DNA from: Verrucomicrobiia bacterium
GTDB taxonomy: Bacteria; Verrucomicrobiota; Verrucomicrobiia; Verrucomicrobiales; DEV007
Direction of reading: 5' to 3'
Length of the DNA: 36,226 nucleotides
Assembly (NCBI GenBank): GCA_030427505.1
Contig: JAUICH010000039.1
Span: forward strand, 1 to 36,226
The first letter of the stretch is position 1, and every line of letters starts with the position of its first letter. A program made the position numbers and the translations under genes. Shown piece by piece: positions 9,780 through 18,124 of the stretch. The notes beneath the pieces were generated by a model that worked only from the letters and a program-made list of their open reading frames with translations, was not told the origin of the DNA and searched no databases.

Positions 9780-10090
9780 TTTGGAGCGCGGCGGCAGAGC
9801 GAAGCGGCGACACCGCTTTGGGAACGCGCATATCCCAAAGAATGCCGGGTGTATTGGGAAGAATATACCGCGTCGAAAGGGCTTCTAAATTCGAGGGCGT
9901 TGCGAGGAATCGAAAGCGCTAGCTCCCCACCGCGCCTCCGGCTCCTGCCCCAAAGCGGCGAAGAGCCGCCGCACTCCAAAGAGGCTGCGCCTCCCCGATA
10001 GGGTCCAGGTTTTAGGAACGTGTTAGAGAACCACATCAGAGTGCTCCCTTCCTCAATTCCTATCTGTGCTCTCAGTGTCATTTGACTTCG
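9780..10090. repeat. Dispersed hairpin repeats in the DUF1501 upstream gap
   Basis: The 479-base gap 9667-10145 is filled with repeat sequence. A plus-orientation unit lies at 9780-9822 (TTTGGAGCGCGGCGGC, CACCGCTTTGGGA). A minus-orientation unit at 9923-9997 matches 20863-20937 at 64 of 75 positions. Its core hairpin GCGGCG/CGCCGC (9955-9960 with 967-972) has a compensated G:C to C:G change relative to the other copy, which supports conservation of the stem. Sequence at 10045-10090 resembles the tail after the second copy (CCTCAATTCC, ATC, GTG). The open frame on the minus strand here is a translation of repeats. Confidence 0.75.
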
Positions 10091-10145
10091 CGTTGCTCCG
10101 CCTATCTCGGCTTTGCCTCGATTGTGGCCATCAGTGTGACGCACC

Positions 10146-13100
10146 CTAACGCAAATAGATAAACTCTTTCAGGTTAAAGATCGCATGCCCCAGGTCCGCC
10201 CATTCTTTTCCCGGTGCTGGATCCGCGCCGGGGCCGCCCATCTTTTCGAGTTCCTCTTTCAGTCGCTCGATCTCACTCTCCAGGCGGCTGAGCTCCGCGC
10301 GTTTCCCATCGGTCAGGGAATCTCGTAGTTCGTCTTGGGTTACAAAGAGATCGTCCTTCCTGAAAGATGCCCTGACCGCTTCCACCGGCAGCGCCCAATC
10401 GTAAAGCTTCGCTTCCAGGATACGCCCCTTGAGCGGTTTGTTGCCCACGGCGGCGGTCCCGTGCCGCAGGCCAAAGACGACCTGTGCCGCGCCAGCGTCG
10501 AAACGCATGGGCCCCTTGGACACGTAAGGCTGACCGTAGGGTTCGCCATTCCGGTAGGCCTGAATGGTGCCGTCTTTCTGGTAGGTAATGGCTATGTGCA
10601 CCGGCGTGACCGCCGCCTCTTCCTCATCCACCCCGTCAAAATCATCCGTACGTTCAAAACGATTTGAGCCGGAGATCCACCGCTTGGGCCGGCGCTCGCC
10701 GATGACGATAGAGTCGAATACGCCGCCTCTCAGGTCCTGCACCGTGAGCACGCCACCTCCGCGCTGCTCCAGGTCGTCCAGTTGCACCCAGGCCTCCAGG
10801 GTCTTTTCCTCCAGGTCATAACTCAATGGCTGGGAAGCGGCAAAACTTTCGCCGTCCACCACCAGAGCGCCGCCTTCTACTCGCGCGTTCCCGTATGCCC
10901 TGGCCTCCAGGCCTCCCATGCGGTCGGTCAGTCCGTCCTCGAAATCCCAATAAGCCACCGGTTTGGGCCCGGCCACATGCTCTATTCCATCAGCGATTTC
11001 CCGGCTGGCCCGCAGGGCTTTCCGCGTCATCAACCGCTCTCGCGCCGGGTCCAGGATGGCGGAATAACTTTCCCGCCGCTGTTGCAGTTCCCCTTCCAGA
11101 TCCTGCCGCACGCGGCGCACCGTGCCGTACGCCGATCGGAAGTGTTTCACCAGGCCGAGCGCGGCCTCCAGTTCCTCCGGCCTCGGGTCCCGGGCCAGCG
11201 CCCGTTCGAACATGGCCCGGACACGAGCGGAGTCGTCCGGGAGACTTTCTTCCGAAGTCAGCCGCGTTGCCCAGGTCTCCGCCTGCGCGATGACGAAGGG
11301 ATCGTTCAGCAGGGTTAGCGACTGTGCCGGCACGTTCGTCACGTCCCGCCGCCCTTTGGTGGCGAACGGAGTCGGGGCGTCGAACACCTCCAGGAAAGGC
11401 GAGAGATCGTTCCGGATGACGGCCAGGTAAACGCTGCGCCGGCCGGTCGTTTCTTTCACCCGCGTGGCCGGGCCATACATGCCGCTCTCCAGACTGCCGG
11501 ACACCGCCAGCAGATTGTCACGAATGGCTTCCGCTCCCAGGCGGCGCGTGTTGGCATGGGACAGGAGCACGTTATCCGGGTCCGTCAGGCTGGCATCCGG
11601 ACTAACATCGGAGCTTTGCTTCCAAGTTTGAGAGGTCATCATGAACCGGATCGCCTCCTTCAGCGACCAGCCGTCCACTTCCGAAAAATGCACCGCCAGG
11701 TAGTCCAGGAGTTCCGGGTGACTCGGTTTTTCTCCCAGCCGGCCGAAGTTGTCCACCGTGGGCACCAGGCCCCGGCCAAAGAGGTAGTGCCACAGCCGGT
11801 TTACGATGACCCGCCGGGTAAAAGGATTGTCCGCGCGCAACAGATCCTCCGCCAGCTCCCGCCGTCCGCTCAGGACCGTTTCGTAGGGAGTATCGTCGAT
11901 GGCTTCCAAAAAGCGCCGGGGAACCGGGCCGGCCGGTTTCTTGTGATCTCCCCGGACAAAGAGCGCCTGGTCCCGGGCGTCCGCCTCCAGCACTCCCGGC
12001 ACCCGCTTCGGAGCGGGAATGGCGTCTTCCAAGGCGCGATAGTTTTCCACCATCGCAAAAGTCGCATCCTCCGCCACGTCCTGTTTCAAGTTTGGCAACA
12101 GGCCGGACTTCAACGCGCTGTCCAGAAAGAGTGCCTGCGCGTCCGTCATCTGGTTGGCTGCCCAGGCCTCCACGGACACCACCACCGCCGCCTGGTAACG
12201 CGCCGCCACCGCTTCCAAGGATTCCGGCACAGCTTCACCGCCAGCCGCCTCACTAACACCCTCACCAAACAGCGGACTCAGCCAATCCAGCGGATCTTTC
12301 ATCGGAGGCTTCGCGCCCGCCGGCAAAAGGACCGCTTCTCGAATGCCAAAATAGGAACGTTCTTCGCTCAGCTTAGCCAACGCCGCGCTGTCCGCCGCGG
12401 TGGTCAGCTCAAGGTGTATCTCATCCCCTTCCCAGTAGCTCAGGTCGTATTTCAGCCACTCCCATTTTCCTTTGTTCAGGTAGTTCACCGGATAGACCGT
12501 TCCTCGCCGCGGATAGTTCTGCACCGCGTAACGCACGACCGGCCCGCCATCGCCCGTGACCCGCAGCCAGAGGTCCAGCTTACTTTCCAGCGGAAAATGC
12601 GCGCTACTCAACACGGCCCGGTGCTTGTCGGACACCAGGTTGGTATACACACCCGACGGATAGATCCGCCGCACCAAAGCGTCTCCCTCCACTTCAATGG
12701 CAAAGTCACCCGCCGCCGACGGCGCTTCGGGCAGACCGGCTCCGTCCCGATACCACTTTGCATACTCTCCCGGCTGTGAAAGGTCCAGCCGCCGCCCCTC
12801 TTCCGCCAGCGCGGCCCGCAGCCCGGCTTCCTCATTCTGCTGCTTTCGCCAGGCTTCCGCTTCGCCTTTCCAATAGGCGGTGACCTCACCCGCCTTCTCA
12901 GCGTCCACGTCTTTCCGCATCGCGCGCCAGGCATACAAAATGTCGCCACTCTCTTTCTTTGCCCGGTCGATCGCGCTCTGAAGACCTTGATCCGGCTTCA
13001 AAAGCCGCGAGGCCACCCGCTGAGCCCCTTTCTTCCATTCCGCCACCAGGGCCTCACGAATTTTCCCTTTCAGCGCCAGGAGATCTTCTTTGTTGGTCTC

Positions 13101-14372
13101 CGCCAGACCCGGCGCTTCGGCGTCGATCAACGCCGGGCGGGTCGAGCCCAGGATGCCGAACAACGCGTAGTAATCCGCTTGGCTGATGGCGTCGAACTTG
13201 TGATCGTGACAACGCGCGCAACTTACCGTGAGCGCTTGGAACGCTTTGGAGAAAACGTTGATCTGGTCATCCGTGAAGCGCACTTTCTCATCCAGCGCAT
13301 CCGTCGGCGTAAAGCCATGAAACACCATGCGCCAGTGCGCCGCGCCGATGGCGGACTCATTCAGTCCCAGCGCAGCATTTACCCGGGGCTTTTCGAGCAG
13401 GTCTCCCGCCACCGCCTCGCGCACCATCTGGTCATAGGTCACGTCTTCGTTGAAGGCCCGGATGAGGTAGTCGCGATAGTAGTAGGCATTGGGAATCGCC
13501 GGATCGCCCTCGCTTCCGTGGCTCTCCGCATAACGAATCCAGTCCATCCAGTGCCGGGCCCAATGCTCCCCAAAGCGGGGACTCGCCAGGAATTCATCCA
13601 CCAGCGCGGAAAAAGCTCCATCCGGATTTTCAGCGCTTTCTTTTACAAAAGCTTCCACCCGCTCCGGCGCCGGCGGAAGTCCGGTCAGCACAAAGGACGC
13701 CCGCCGGATCAAGGTGCGCGCGTCCGCTTGCTTGGCCTGTGTCAGTCCCTCCTTTGTCAGCCGCGCCTGAACGAACCGATCGATCGGGTGCCCGGTCCGC
13801 TGTCCGGCGGTTCTCGATGTCTTTCCACCATCCTGGGAATCAACAGACGTCAAAGCAATTTCCGGCACTTCTGGCTCGGTGATGGGCTGGAAGCTCCACC
13901 AGGCTTTCCGCCGTTCCATGACGGCTTCCCAGCTCGCGTCCTCCGCCAGTTCGGCGTCCGTGGGAGGCGCGTCCCTCGGATCGGGTGCCCCGAGGGCGAT
14001 CCACTTCTCGAAGTCTCGCAGCACCGCTTCGTCCAGCTTCGCGCCGGCTTTGGGCATCTTCAGGTCCGCGTCCTCATGGCGAATCGTGTGCATGAGAAGG
14101 CTGCCCGCCGGGTCTCCAGGGACGATCGCGGCGCCGCTATCGCCTCCAGCCTGCCAACCCGCGCGGGAATCCAGCAGCAGCCCGCCTTTACTCTTGCCAC
14201 GCGTGCTGTGACACTCATAGCACTCCTGCGCCAGGACCGGCCGGATCTTCGCTTCGAAAAATTCCACCACTTCAGGAGAAAGCTTACCCCCGTCCTCAGC
14301 CGCCAGCGCAACACCACTCCCTAACAAACCCACCAGCATCCCAGTCAAACCAAGCCCCCATCGCTTCCTCAT
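10146..14372 (-). CDS. PSCyt1-DUF1549-DUF1553 exported cytochrome-domain protein with LamG domain
   Basis: The frame extends to 14561, but that would overlap the IclR gene and translate a repeat. ATG 14372 gives a signal peptide (MRKRWGLGLTGMLVGLLG, cleaving near ALA-AE) and 1408 residues. Domains in order: PSCyt1 with haem motif CYECH at 51-55; PSCyt2/DUF1549 from about 195, including SCARCHDHKFD (CxxCH 385-389); a poorly characterised central region that looks like a beta-sandwich; PSD1/DUF1553 at about 845-1075; and a LamG/concanavalin domain at about 1145-1343. A short helical coil and the typical DUF1553 ending (GHAIFNLKEFIYLR) follow, so the LamG appears inserted before the family's terminal segment. 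It should be a periplasmic c-type haem protein working with the DUF1501 protein. Substrate unknown. Confidence 0.93.
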   Translation of the reverse strand: MRKRWGLGLTGMLVGLLGSGVALAAEDGGKLSPEVVEFFEAKIRPVLAQECYECHSTRGKSKGGLLLDSRAGWQAGGDSGAAIVPGDPAGSLLMHTIRHEDADLKMPKAGAKLDEAVLRDFEKWIALGAPDPRDAPPTDAELAEDASWEAVMERRKAWWSFQPITEPEVPEIALTSVDSQDGGKTSRTAGQRTGHPIDRFVQARLTKEGLTQAKQADARTLIRRASFVLTGLPPAPERVEAFVKESAENPDGAFSALVDEFLASPRFGEHWARHWMDWIRYAESHGSEGDPAIPNAYYYRDYLIRAFNEDVTYDQMVREAVAGDLLEKPRVNAALGLNESAIGAAHWRMVFHGFTPTDALDEKVRFTDDQINVFSKAFQALTVSCARCHDHKFDAISQADYYALFGILGSTRPALIDAEAPGLAETNKEDLLALKGKIREALVAEWKKGAQRVASRLLKPDQGLQSAIDRAKKESGDILYAWRAMRKDVDAEKAGEVTAYWKGEAEAWRKQQNEEAGLRAALAEEGRRLDLSQPGEYAKWYRDGAGLPEAPSAAGDFAIEVEGDALVRRIYPSGVYTNLVSDKHRAVLSSAHFPLESKLDLWLRVTGDGGPVVRYAVQNYPRRGTVYPVNYLNKGKWEWLKYDLSYWEGDEIHLELTTAADSAALAKLSEERSYFGIREAVLLPAGAKPPMKDPLDWLSPLFGEGVSEAAGGEAVPESLEAVAARYQAAVVVSVEAWAANQMTDAQALFLDSALKSGLLPNLKQDVAEDATFAMVENYRALEDAIPAPKRVPGVLEADARDQALFVRGDHKKPAGPVPRRFLEAIDDTPYETVLSGRRELAEDLLRADNPFTRRVIVNRLWHYLFGRGLVPTVDNFGRLGEKPSHPELLDYLAVHFSEVDGWSLKEAIRFMMTSQTWKQSSDVSPDASLTDPDNVLLSHANTRRLGAEAIRDNLLAVSGSLESGMYGPATRVKETTGRRSVYLAVIRNDLSPFLEVFDAPTPFATKGRRDVTNVPAQSLTLLNDPFVIAQAETWATRLTSEESLPDDSARVRAMFERALARDPRPEELEAALGLVKHFRSAYGTVRRVRQDLEGELQQRRESYSAILDPARERLMTRKALRASREIADGIEHVAGPKPVAYWDFEDGLTDRMGGLEARAYGNARVEGGALVVDGESFAASQPLSYDLEEKTLEAWVQLDDLEQRGGGVLTVQDLRGGVFDSIVIGERRPKRWISGSNRFERTDDFDGVDEEEAAVTPVHIAITYQKDGTIQAYRNGEPYGQPYVSKGPMRFDAGAAQVVFGLRHGTAAVGNKPLKGRILEAKLYDWALPVEAVRASFRKDDLFVTQDELRDSLTDGKRAELSRLESEIERLKEELEKMGGPGADPAPGKEWADLGHAIFNLKEFIYLR

Positions 14373-14428
14373 CCGCCGTCCGCGAGCGATGCCGCCACCC
14401 ACGCTGGCCCGGCGCTCTCTGATTGTCT

Positions 14429-14452
14429 GAAAGTCTGATTGTCTCATTGTCT
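14429..14452. repeat. Short GATTGTCTGAAAGTCTGATTGTCT-type repeat
   Basis: This short stretch contains reiterated ATTGTCT and AAGTCTG units (TGATTGTCT, GAAAGTCTG, ATTGTCTCATTGTCT). It is related to the inverted repeat at 8017-8137. It lies between the IclR stop (14504) and the PSCyt1 start (14372), and it explains the odd N-terminal extension in that reading frame. Confidence 0.45.
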
Positions 14453-14503
14453 CGTCCCCGAAAGCTCTGAATCGCCTCTCTACCAACCACGCCACGCGAA
14501 ACC

Positions 14504-15313
14504 CTATTCTAGCAAGCGCCGGCGCACCTCCCCAGCAAATTGCGTCACCTGTTCGCCCCACTTGTCAAAGTCCTCTTCCGGCAGCCGGAAGGCAGGCGCC
14601 ATGACCGTGAGGGCGGCCACGGGATACTCAAAAGCGTTCAGAACAGGCGCCGCCACGCAGTGGATGCCTTCCAGGCCCTCCGCGCGATCCACCGAAAAGC
14701 CTCTTTTCCGCGTCGCCTCCAGATCTTCCCGCAACGCCTTTTCCGTCGCCAGCGTTGTCGGGGTAAAGCGCTTCAGCGTCACCTGTCCCAGCCAACCGGA
14801 GAACTCCTCTTCCGGCAGCCAGGCTAGCAGCGCCTTCCCCGGAGCGCAGGAATACAGCGGCACTTGTAAGCCCACCTCGCCCATCACCTGTACCGGGTGG
14901 CGGCCGCTCACCTGCTCCAGCACCACGCCTTTTCTTCCACTCATGGCGAAAAGCTGCGTCGTTTCGCCCGTCACGTCGCGGAGGCCCTTCAGCGCTTCAT
15001 AGCTGCACACCACCAGGCTTTTGTCCGCCACCCGGGGCCGCACCAGGTCGAAGAGCTTGTGCGTCAGCACGTAGCGCTTGTCGTTTTCCCGCCGCTGCAC
15101 ATAACCCCGCTCGTGAAGCGTAGTCGTGATCCGGAATACGGAGTTCTGCGGCAGCTCCAGGGTGCGGACCATCTCCGCCAGGGTCAGACCCTCCGGATGC
15201 TTACTGAGTACCTCCAGTATTGCCAGCGTCCGATCCGTGCCGGGCGACAGGGATTCTTCCTTGGACTGACCAGGCGGAGTCTTGGCGGCAGAAACGGCAG
15301 CGGATTTTGGCAT
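14504..15313 (-). CDS. IclR-family transcriptional regulator
   Basis: The 269-residue protein has an N-terminal winged helix (about 25-85: TDRTLAILEVLSKHPEGLTL, NSVFRITTTLHERGYV, KRYVLTHKLFDL) and an IclR effector-binding domain (about 95-265) with typical APGKALLAWLPEEE and GLEGIHCVAAPVL segments. IclR proteins are mostly repressors or activators of sugar, uronate and aromatic catabolism that respond to small carboxylates or sugars. A 25-residue unstructured extension precedes the HTH. The gene lies between the PVC haem dehydrogenase upstream and the PSCyt1 gene downstream, on the same strand. A palindrome begins immediately at its start codon (15314-15347), so autoregulation is likely. The nearby KDPG aldolase and SGNH hydrolase are plausible regulon members, but this is inference. 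Confidence 0.95.
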   Translation of the reverse strand: MPKSAAVSAAKTPPGQSKEESLSPGTDRTLAILEVLSKHPEGLTLAEMVRTLELPQNSVFRITTTLHERGYVQRRENDKRYVLTHKLFDLVRPRVADKSLVVCSYEALKGLRDVTGETTQLFAMSGRKGVVLEQVSGRHPVQVMGEVGLQVPLYSCAPGKALLAWLPEEEFSGWLGQVTLKRFTPTTLATEKALREDLEATRKRGFSVDRAEGLEGIHCVAAPVLNAFEYPVAALTVMAPAFRLPEEDFDKWGEQVTQFAGEVRRRLLE

Positions 15314-15347
15314 GTTCTACATATAGACAATCATCTACATGTAGAAC
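15314..15347. promoter_or_regulatory. Palindromic operator-like site at the IclR start
   Basis: GTTCTACAT at 15314-15322 and ATGTAGAAC at 15339-15347 are perfect nine-base inverted repeats. The inner part of the right arm is a 12-bp perfect palindrome, TCTACATGTAGA (15334-15345), and the left arm is a weaker copy of it. The site abuts the IclR start codon, where an autoregulatory operator would block transcription. IclR-family operators are commonly short palindromes of about this size. Confidence 0.6.
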
Positions 15348-15393
15348 GTTCAAACTTTTTCCGCACGCGTTTTGCGCCCTATTTCGCGGACGC

Positions 15394-18027
15394 TCACTTC
15401 ACCTTCTCCAGTTCCTCCGCGGTGTAGGGCTCCCGGAAGTCGTTCTCTTTGCGGAACTTGACCACTTCTTCCGGTTTCACCACGGACCCGCCATTCCCCC
15501 AGGCATTGCGGACGTAGGTAAGGATGGCGGCGAGTTGCTCGTCGTTCACCTCGGGATTCAGGCGCAGACCGGGCATCAGGGGCTGGATGCTGGGTGCTTC
15601 ATAGAGCTTGCCGTTTACCTCCACGGGTCCCTGGAGACCGTCCATGACCAGAGAGATCAGGCGTTTCTTCGGACCCATGACCCATTCCGACTCCACCAGG
15701 GGCGGCGCCAGAAACTCCAGGCCGCGGCCGTGGAACTGGTGACAAGCCAGACAGACACGCTGGTAATGTTCCTGCCCTTTGGCGAAAAGTGCCTTGTCAG
15801 TTGCGGACTTGAGAAAGTCTTCATCCCCCTTTCCGGAGAAATCGAACAGGCCGGTGAACTTTTTCAGATCGTCCTTGGAAAGTCCCTCCGGCGGGGTGTC
15901 CGCGCCAAGAAACGCGGGCTTCGACTTCACGGCGAAGGGCCGGAACTTGCCGGACTTCCCGGCCAGCATCCCGGACACGATGCCTTTCCGGATGTCCGCC
16001 GGCGTCGTGGGCGTATCGACGCGGCCCACGAGATCCAGCACCCGATCCGTCTTCCTCGCGCGCACCACGGCGGCGCCAAACTGGCGGAACAACTCCGCGT
16101 CTTGCGCCTGATCCATCTTCGCCACCAGCGCGGAGATGGCGTCTTCCTTGCCGGACTTCACGATGGCGGAAACCAGGTCGTTGGACAGGCGTGGGTTGGC
16201 GGCGGGATCGATCTTCTCCAGGAAGGCGAATTCCTTGCCCGTCAGACCGCTCAGGGTGACATCCCGCCAGAGGGCGTCTTTGTCGCCAGACAGCGGGGCC
16301 GCCATCTTGGCCAGGAGGGTCAGGGCGGCATCCTCGGACTCGCCCTCGAAACGGCCCAGAGCGGCGATGACCTGACGCCGAACTTCGGCGGAGGGATGCT
16401 CCGACATGGCGCTCAACACTTTCAGTGTTTCCGAAGCCTGATCTCCGGCGGCCAAAGTCTGAGCCGCGCGGGCGGCTTGGACGGCCACTTTCGGCCGGTC
16501 CGAGGCGGCGGCCAGCGCCACATCGTCCGCCTTCAAAATTCCCAACCCTTCCAAAGTCCAAAGCGCATGAATGCGGGCCTGTGGTTGAGCGGAGCTTTCC
16601 AGAGCTGTGCGAAGCGCTTCCGCTACTGCGGCGTCCCCACTCTGCACCAGCACACGCTGCGCGGTATCGCGGACCCAGCCGTTCGGATGCCCCAGGAAAG
16701 CGACCAGTTCCTCCTGGCTCGCACCCGCCAGGTTTACCGGGGGAAGCTTGTCATTGTCCTCATACACCACGCGATAAATGCGGCCCAGGCCCAGCGGAGC
16801 ATCCAGCCCCCGCTCCAGGATCTGACGGCGCAAGTAGGTGGTCACGTAAGTGACGTGCTGCAGGACACCACGGTAAAACTCCACCAGGTAGAGCGTGCCA
16901 TCCGGCGCGGTGTAGGCGTTCACGATGCGGCTGCGTTCGTCCGTGGAAGTGAGAAATTCATCCCCGTCGTTCGCCTGGCTCACACTCAGCAGACCATTCT
17001 CATCCTCGTCATTCTTGACCCGCTTCACCAGGTTACCGGAAGGCTCCGGAATGAAAGCGCTGCCATAGTAGTCGGCGGGAAATTGGTTGCCGCGATAGAT
17101 CGTCAGGCCACAGGCGGCGGTGGGTTTCGCCAGGTAGCCGTCCTTGGTCAGGGTCCCTTCCATGTAGCCCCGGTTGACGCCGGGGTTGATGCGGGACGGC
17201 CAGGTGGTCTGGTCTTTCATCCGCGCGACGGTGTTGACTTCAAAGTCGTAGTTCGGGTTCCGCTCCGTGATGCCGGGGAACAGCGATTCCGCGCTGATGA
17301 GGTTGGAGTTCGTGTTCGTGACCAGCCTGCCGTAGTCATCCTGAGCGATGCCCCACTGGCCGCGAAACTCGGTTTTTTCCTTCACCCATTCGCCATCGAT
17401 CCGGCGGTAGCGAGTGTCGGACTTGGCGTTGTAGTACCAGTTGTCGAGGGCGTAGAGCAGGCCGTTTGGCTTATGCTCCACGTTACCACCCTCGGAGTAT
17501 TTTTCGTCCACCATCACCGGTTCGCCCGGTTGGTCGCCGTCCTTCACCGGCACGAAATAGAGGCTCTCCTGGTCCGCGTAGAGGATGCCGTCGTAGGCCA
17601 TGGCGATGGCGCGTGGGAGGACGATCTTGTCGAGGAAGACCTTGGACCTGTCCGCTTTCCCGTCGCCATTGGTGTCCTCCAGGATGGAGATGCGGCCCGT
17701 GGGGACTTCCTCATTCTTTCCATCCACATCGGGCATGAAGCTCCGCATTTCGACCACCCACATCCGGCCCTGGGGATCGAAAGTCAGCGCCACGGGATCT
17801 TCTACCATGGGCTCAGCCGCCACCAACTCCAGGCGGAACCCTTTTTCCAGCTTGAAGGTTTTCATCGCCGCTTCTGGATCGAGCACGGGCGCGGGCGGAA
17901 TCTTCCACTCCTTCGGCGGCGGTTTCATGACGTGACCCTCACGGTCGCCTTGCTGAGCGAACAGTGAGTCAGCCAGCCCCAGTGACAAGGATAGGACGGC
18001 GGCAAGGAGGAGAGCCGGAGATTTCAT
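15394..18027 (-). CDS. PVC-type haem-binding membrane dehydrogenase with HEAT repeats
   Basis: ATG 18027 gives a clear signal peptide (MKSPALLLAAVLSLSLGLA, cleaving near FAQ-Q) and 877 residues; the frame opens five codons further upstream. Domain order: N-terminal beta-propeller of the PVC membrane-bound dehydrogenase type (about 50-430; PVALTFDPQGRMWVVEM, EDTNGDGKADRSKVF, FIPEPSGNLVKR); HEAT-like helical repeats (about 440-700; HPNGWVRDTAQRVLVQSG, HPSAEVRRQVIAALGRF); and a C-terminal cytochrome c domain with CLACH at 759-763 and a likely Met ligand in PLMPG (818). These proteins are periplasmic, PQQ-dehydrogenase-like sugar oxidases in family annotation, and the electron acceptor would be the fused haem. 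A strong hairpin lies in the 97-base gap to the SGNH gene upstream. IclR follows 80 bases downstream. Confidence 0.94.
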   Translation of the reverse strand: MKSPALLLAAVLSLSLGLADSLFAQQGDREGHVMKPPPKEWKIPPAPVLDPEAAMKTFKLEKGFRLELVAAEPMVEDPVALTFDPQGRMWVVEMRSFMPDVDGKNEEVPTGRISILEDTNGDGKADRSKVFLDKIVLPRAIAMAYDGILYADQESLYFVPVKDGDQPGEPVMVDEKYSEGGNVEHKPNGLLYALDNWYYNAKSDTRYRRIDGEWVKEKTEFRGQWGIAQDDYGRLVTNTNSNLISAESLFPGITERNPNYDFEVNTVARMKDQTTWPSRINPGVNRGYMEGTLTKDGYLAKPTAACGLTIYRGNQFPADYYGSAFIPEPSGNLVKRVKNDEDENGLLSVSQANDGDEFLTSTDERSRIVNAYTAPDGTLYLVEFYRGVLQHVTYVTTYLRRQILERGLDAPLGLGRIYRVVYEDNDKLPPVNLAGASQEELVAFLGHPNGWVRDTAQRVLVQSGDAAVAEALRTALESSAQPQARIHALWTLEGLGILKADDVALAAASDRPKVAVQAARAAQTLAAGDQASETLKVLSAMSEHPSAEVRRQVIAALGRFEGESEDAALTLLAKMAAPLSGDKDALWRDVTLSGLTGKEFAFLEKIDPAANPRLSNDLVSAIVKSGKEDAISALVAKMDQAQDAELFRQFGAAVVRARKTDRVLDLVGRVDTPTTPADIRKGIVSGMLAGKSGKFRPFAVKSKPAFLGADTPPEGLSKDDLKKFTGLFDFSGKGDEDFLKSATDKALFAKGQEHYQRVCLACHQFHGRGLEFLAPPLVESEWVMGPKKRLISLVMDGLQGPVEVNGKLYEAPSIQPLMPGLRLNPEVNDEQLAAILTYVRNAWGNGGSVVKPEEVVKFRKENDFREPYTAEELEKVK

Positions 18028-18049
18028 GACCAGAAGTAACAAACAAGGA

Positions 18050-18077
18050 AGCCGCCGGGCGAACTGACCCGGCGGCT
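18050..18077 (-). terminator. Strong GC hairpin downstream of the SGNH gene
   Basis: AGCCGCCGGG (18050-18059) pairs perfectly with CCCGGCGGCT (18068-18077): ten base pairs around an eight-base loop. Read on the minus strand, the hairpin is followed by TTCCTTGTTTGTT, a moderately T-rich tail. It lies after the SGNH hydrolase stop and before the dehydrogenase start at 18027, so it could terminate or attenuate readthrough. Confidence 0.6.
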
Positions 18078-18124
18078 AAACACGGGATATGAGAAACCGG
18101 AACAGGGTCCGGAAAGGATCTTAC

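Noticed and set aside
9728-10144. 138-codon minus-strand frame in the gap before the DUF1501 gene
   Set aside because: It translates dispersed repeat sequence; the same DNA family recurs at 20693-20937 without keeping a frame.
15220-17967. 915-codon plus-strand frame opposite the PVC dehydrogenase
   Set aside because: Shadow frame caused by GC-biased third positions. The minus-strand frame has signal peptide, HEAT repeats and CxxCH.
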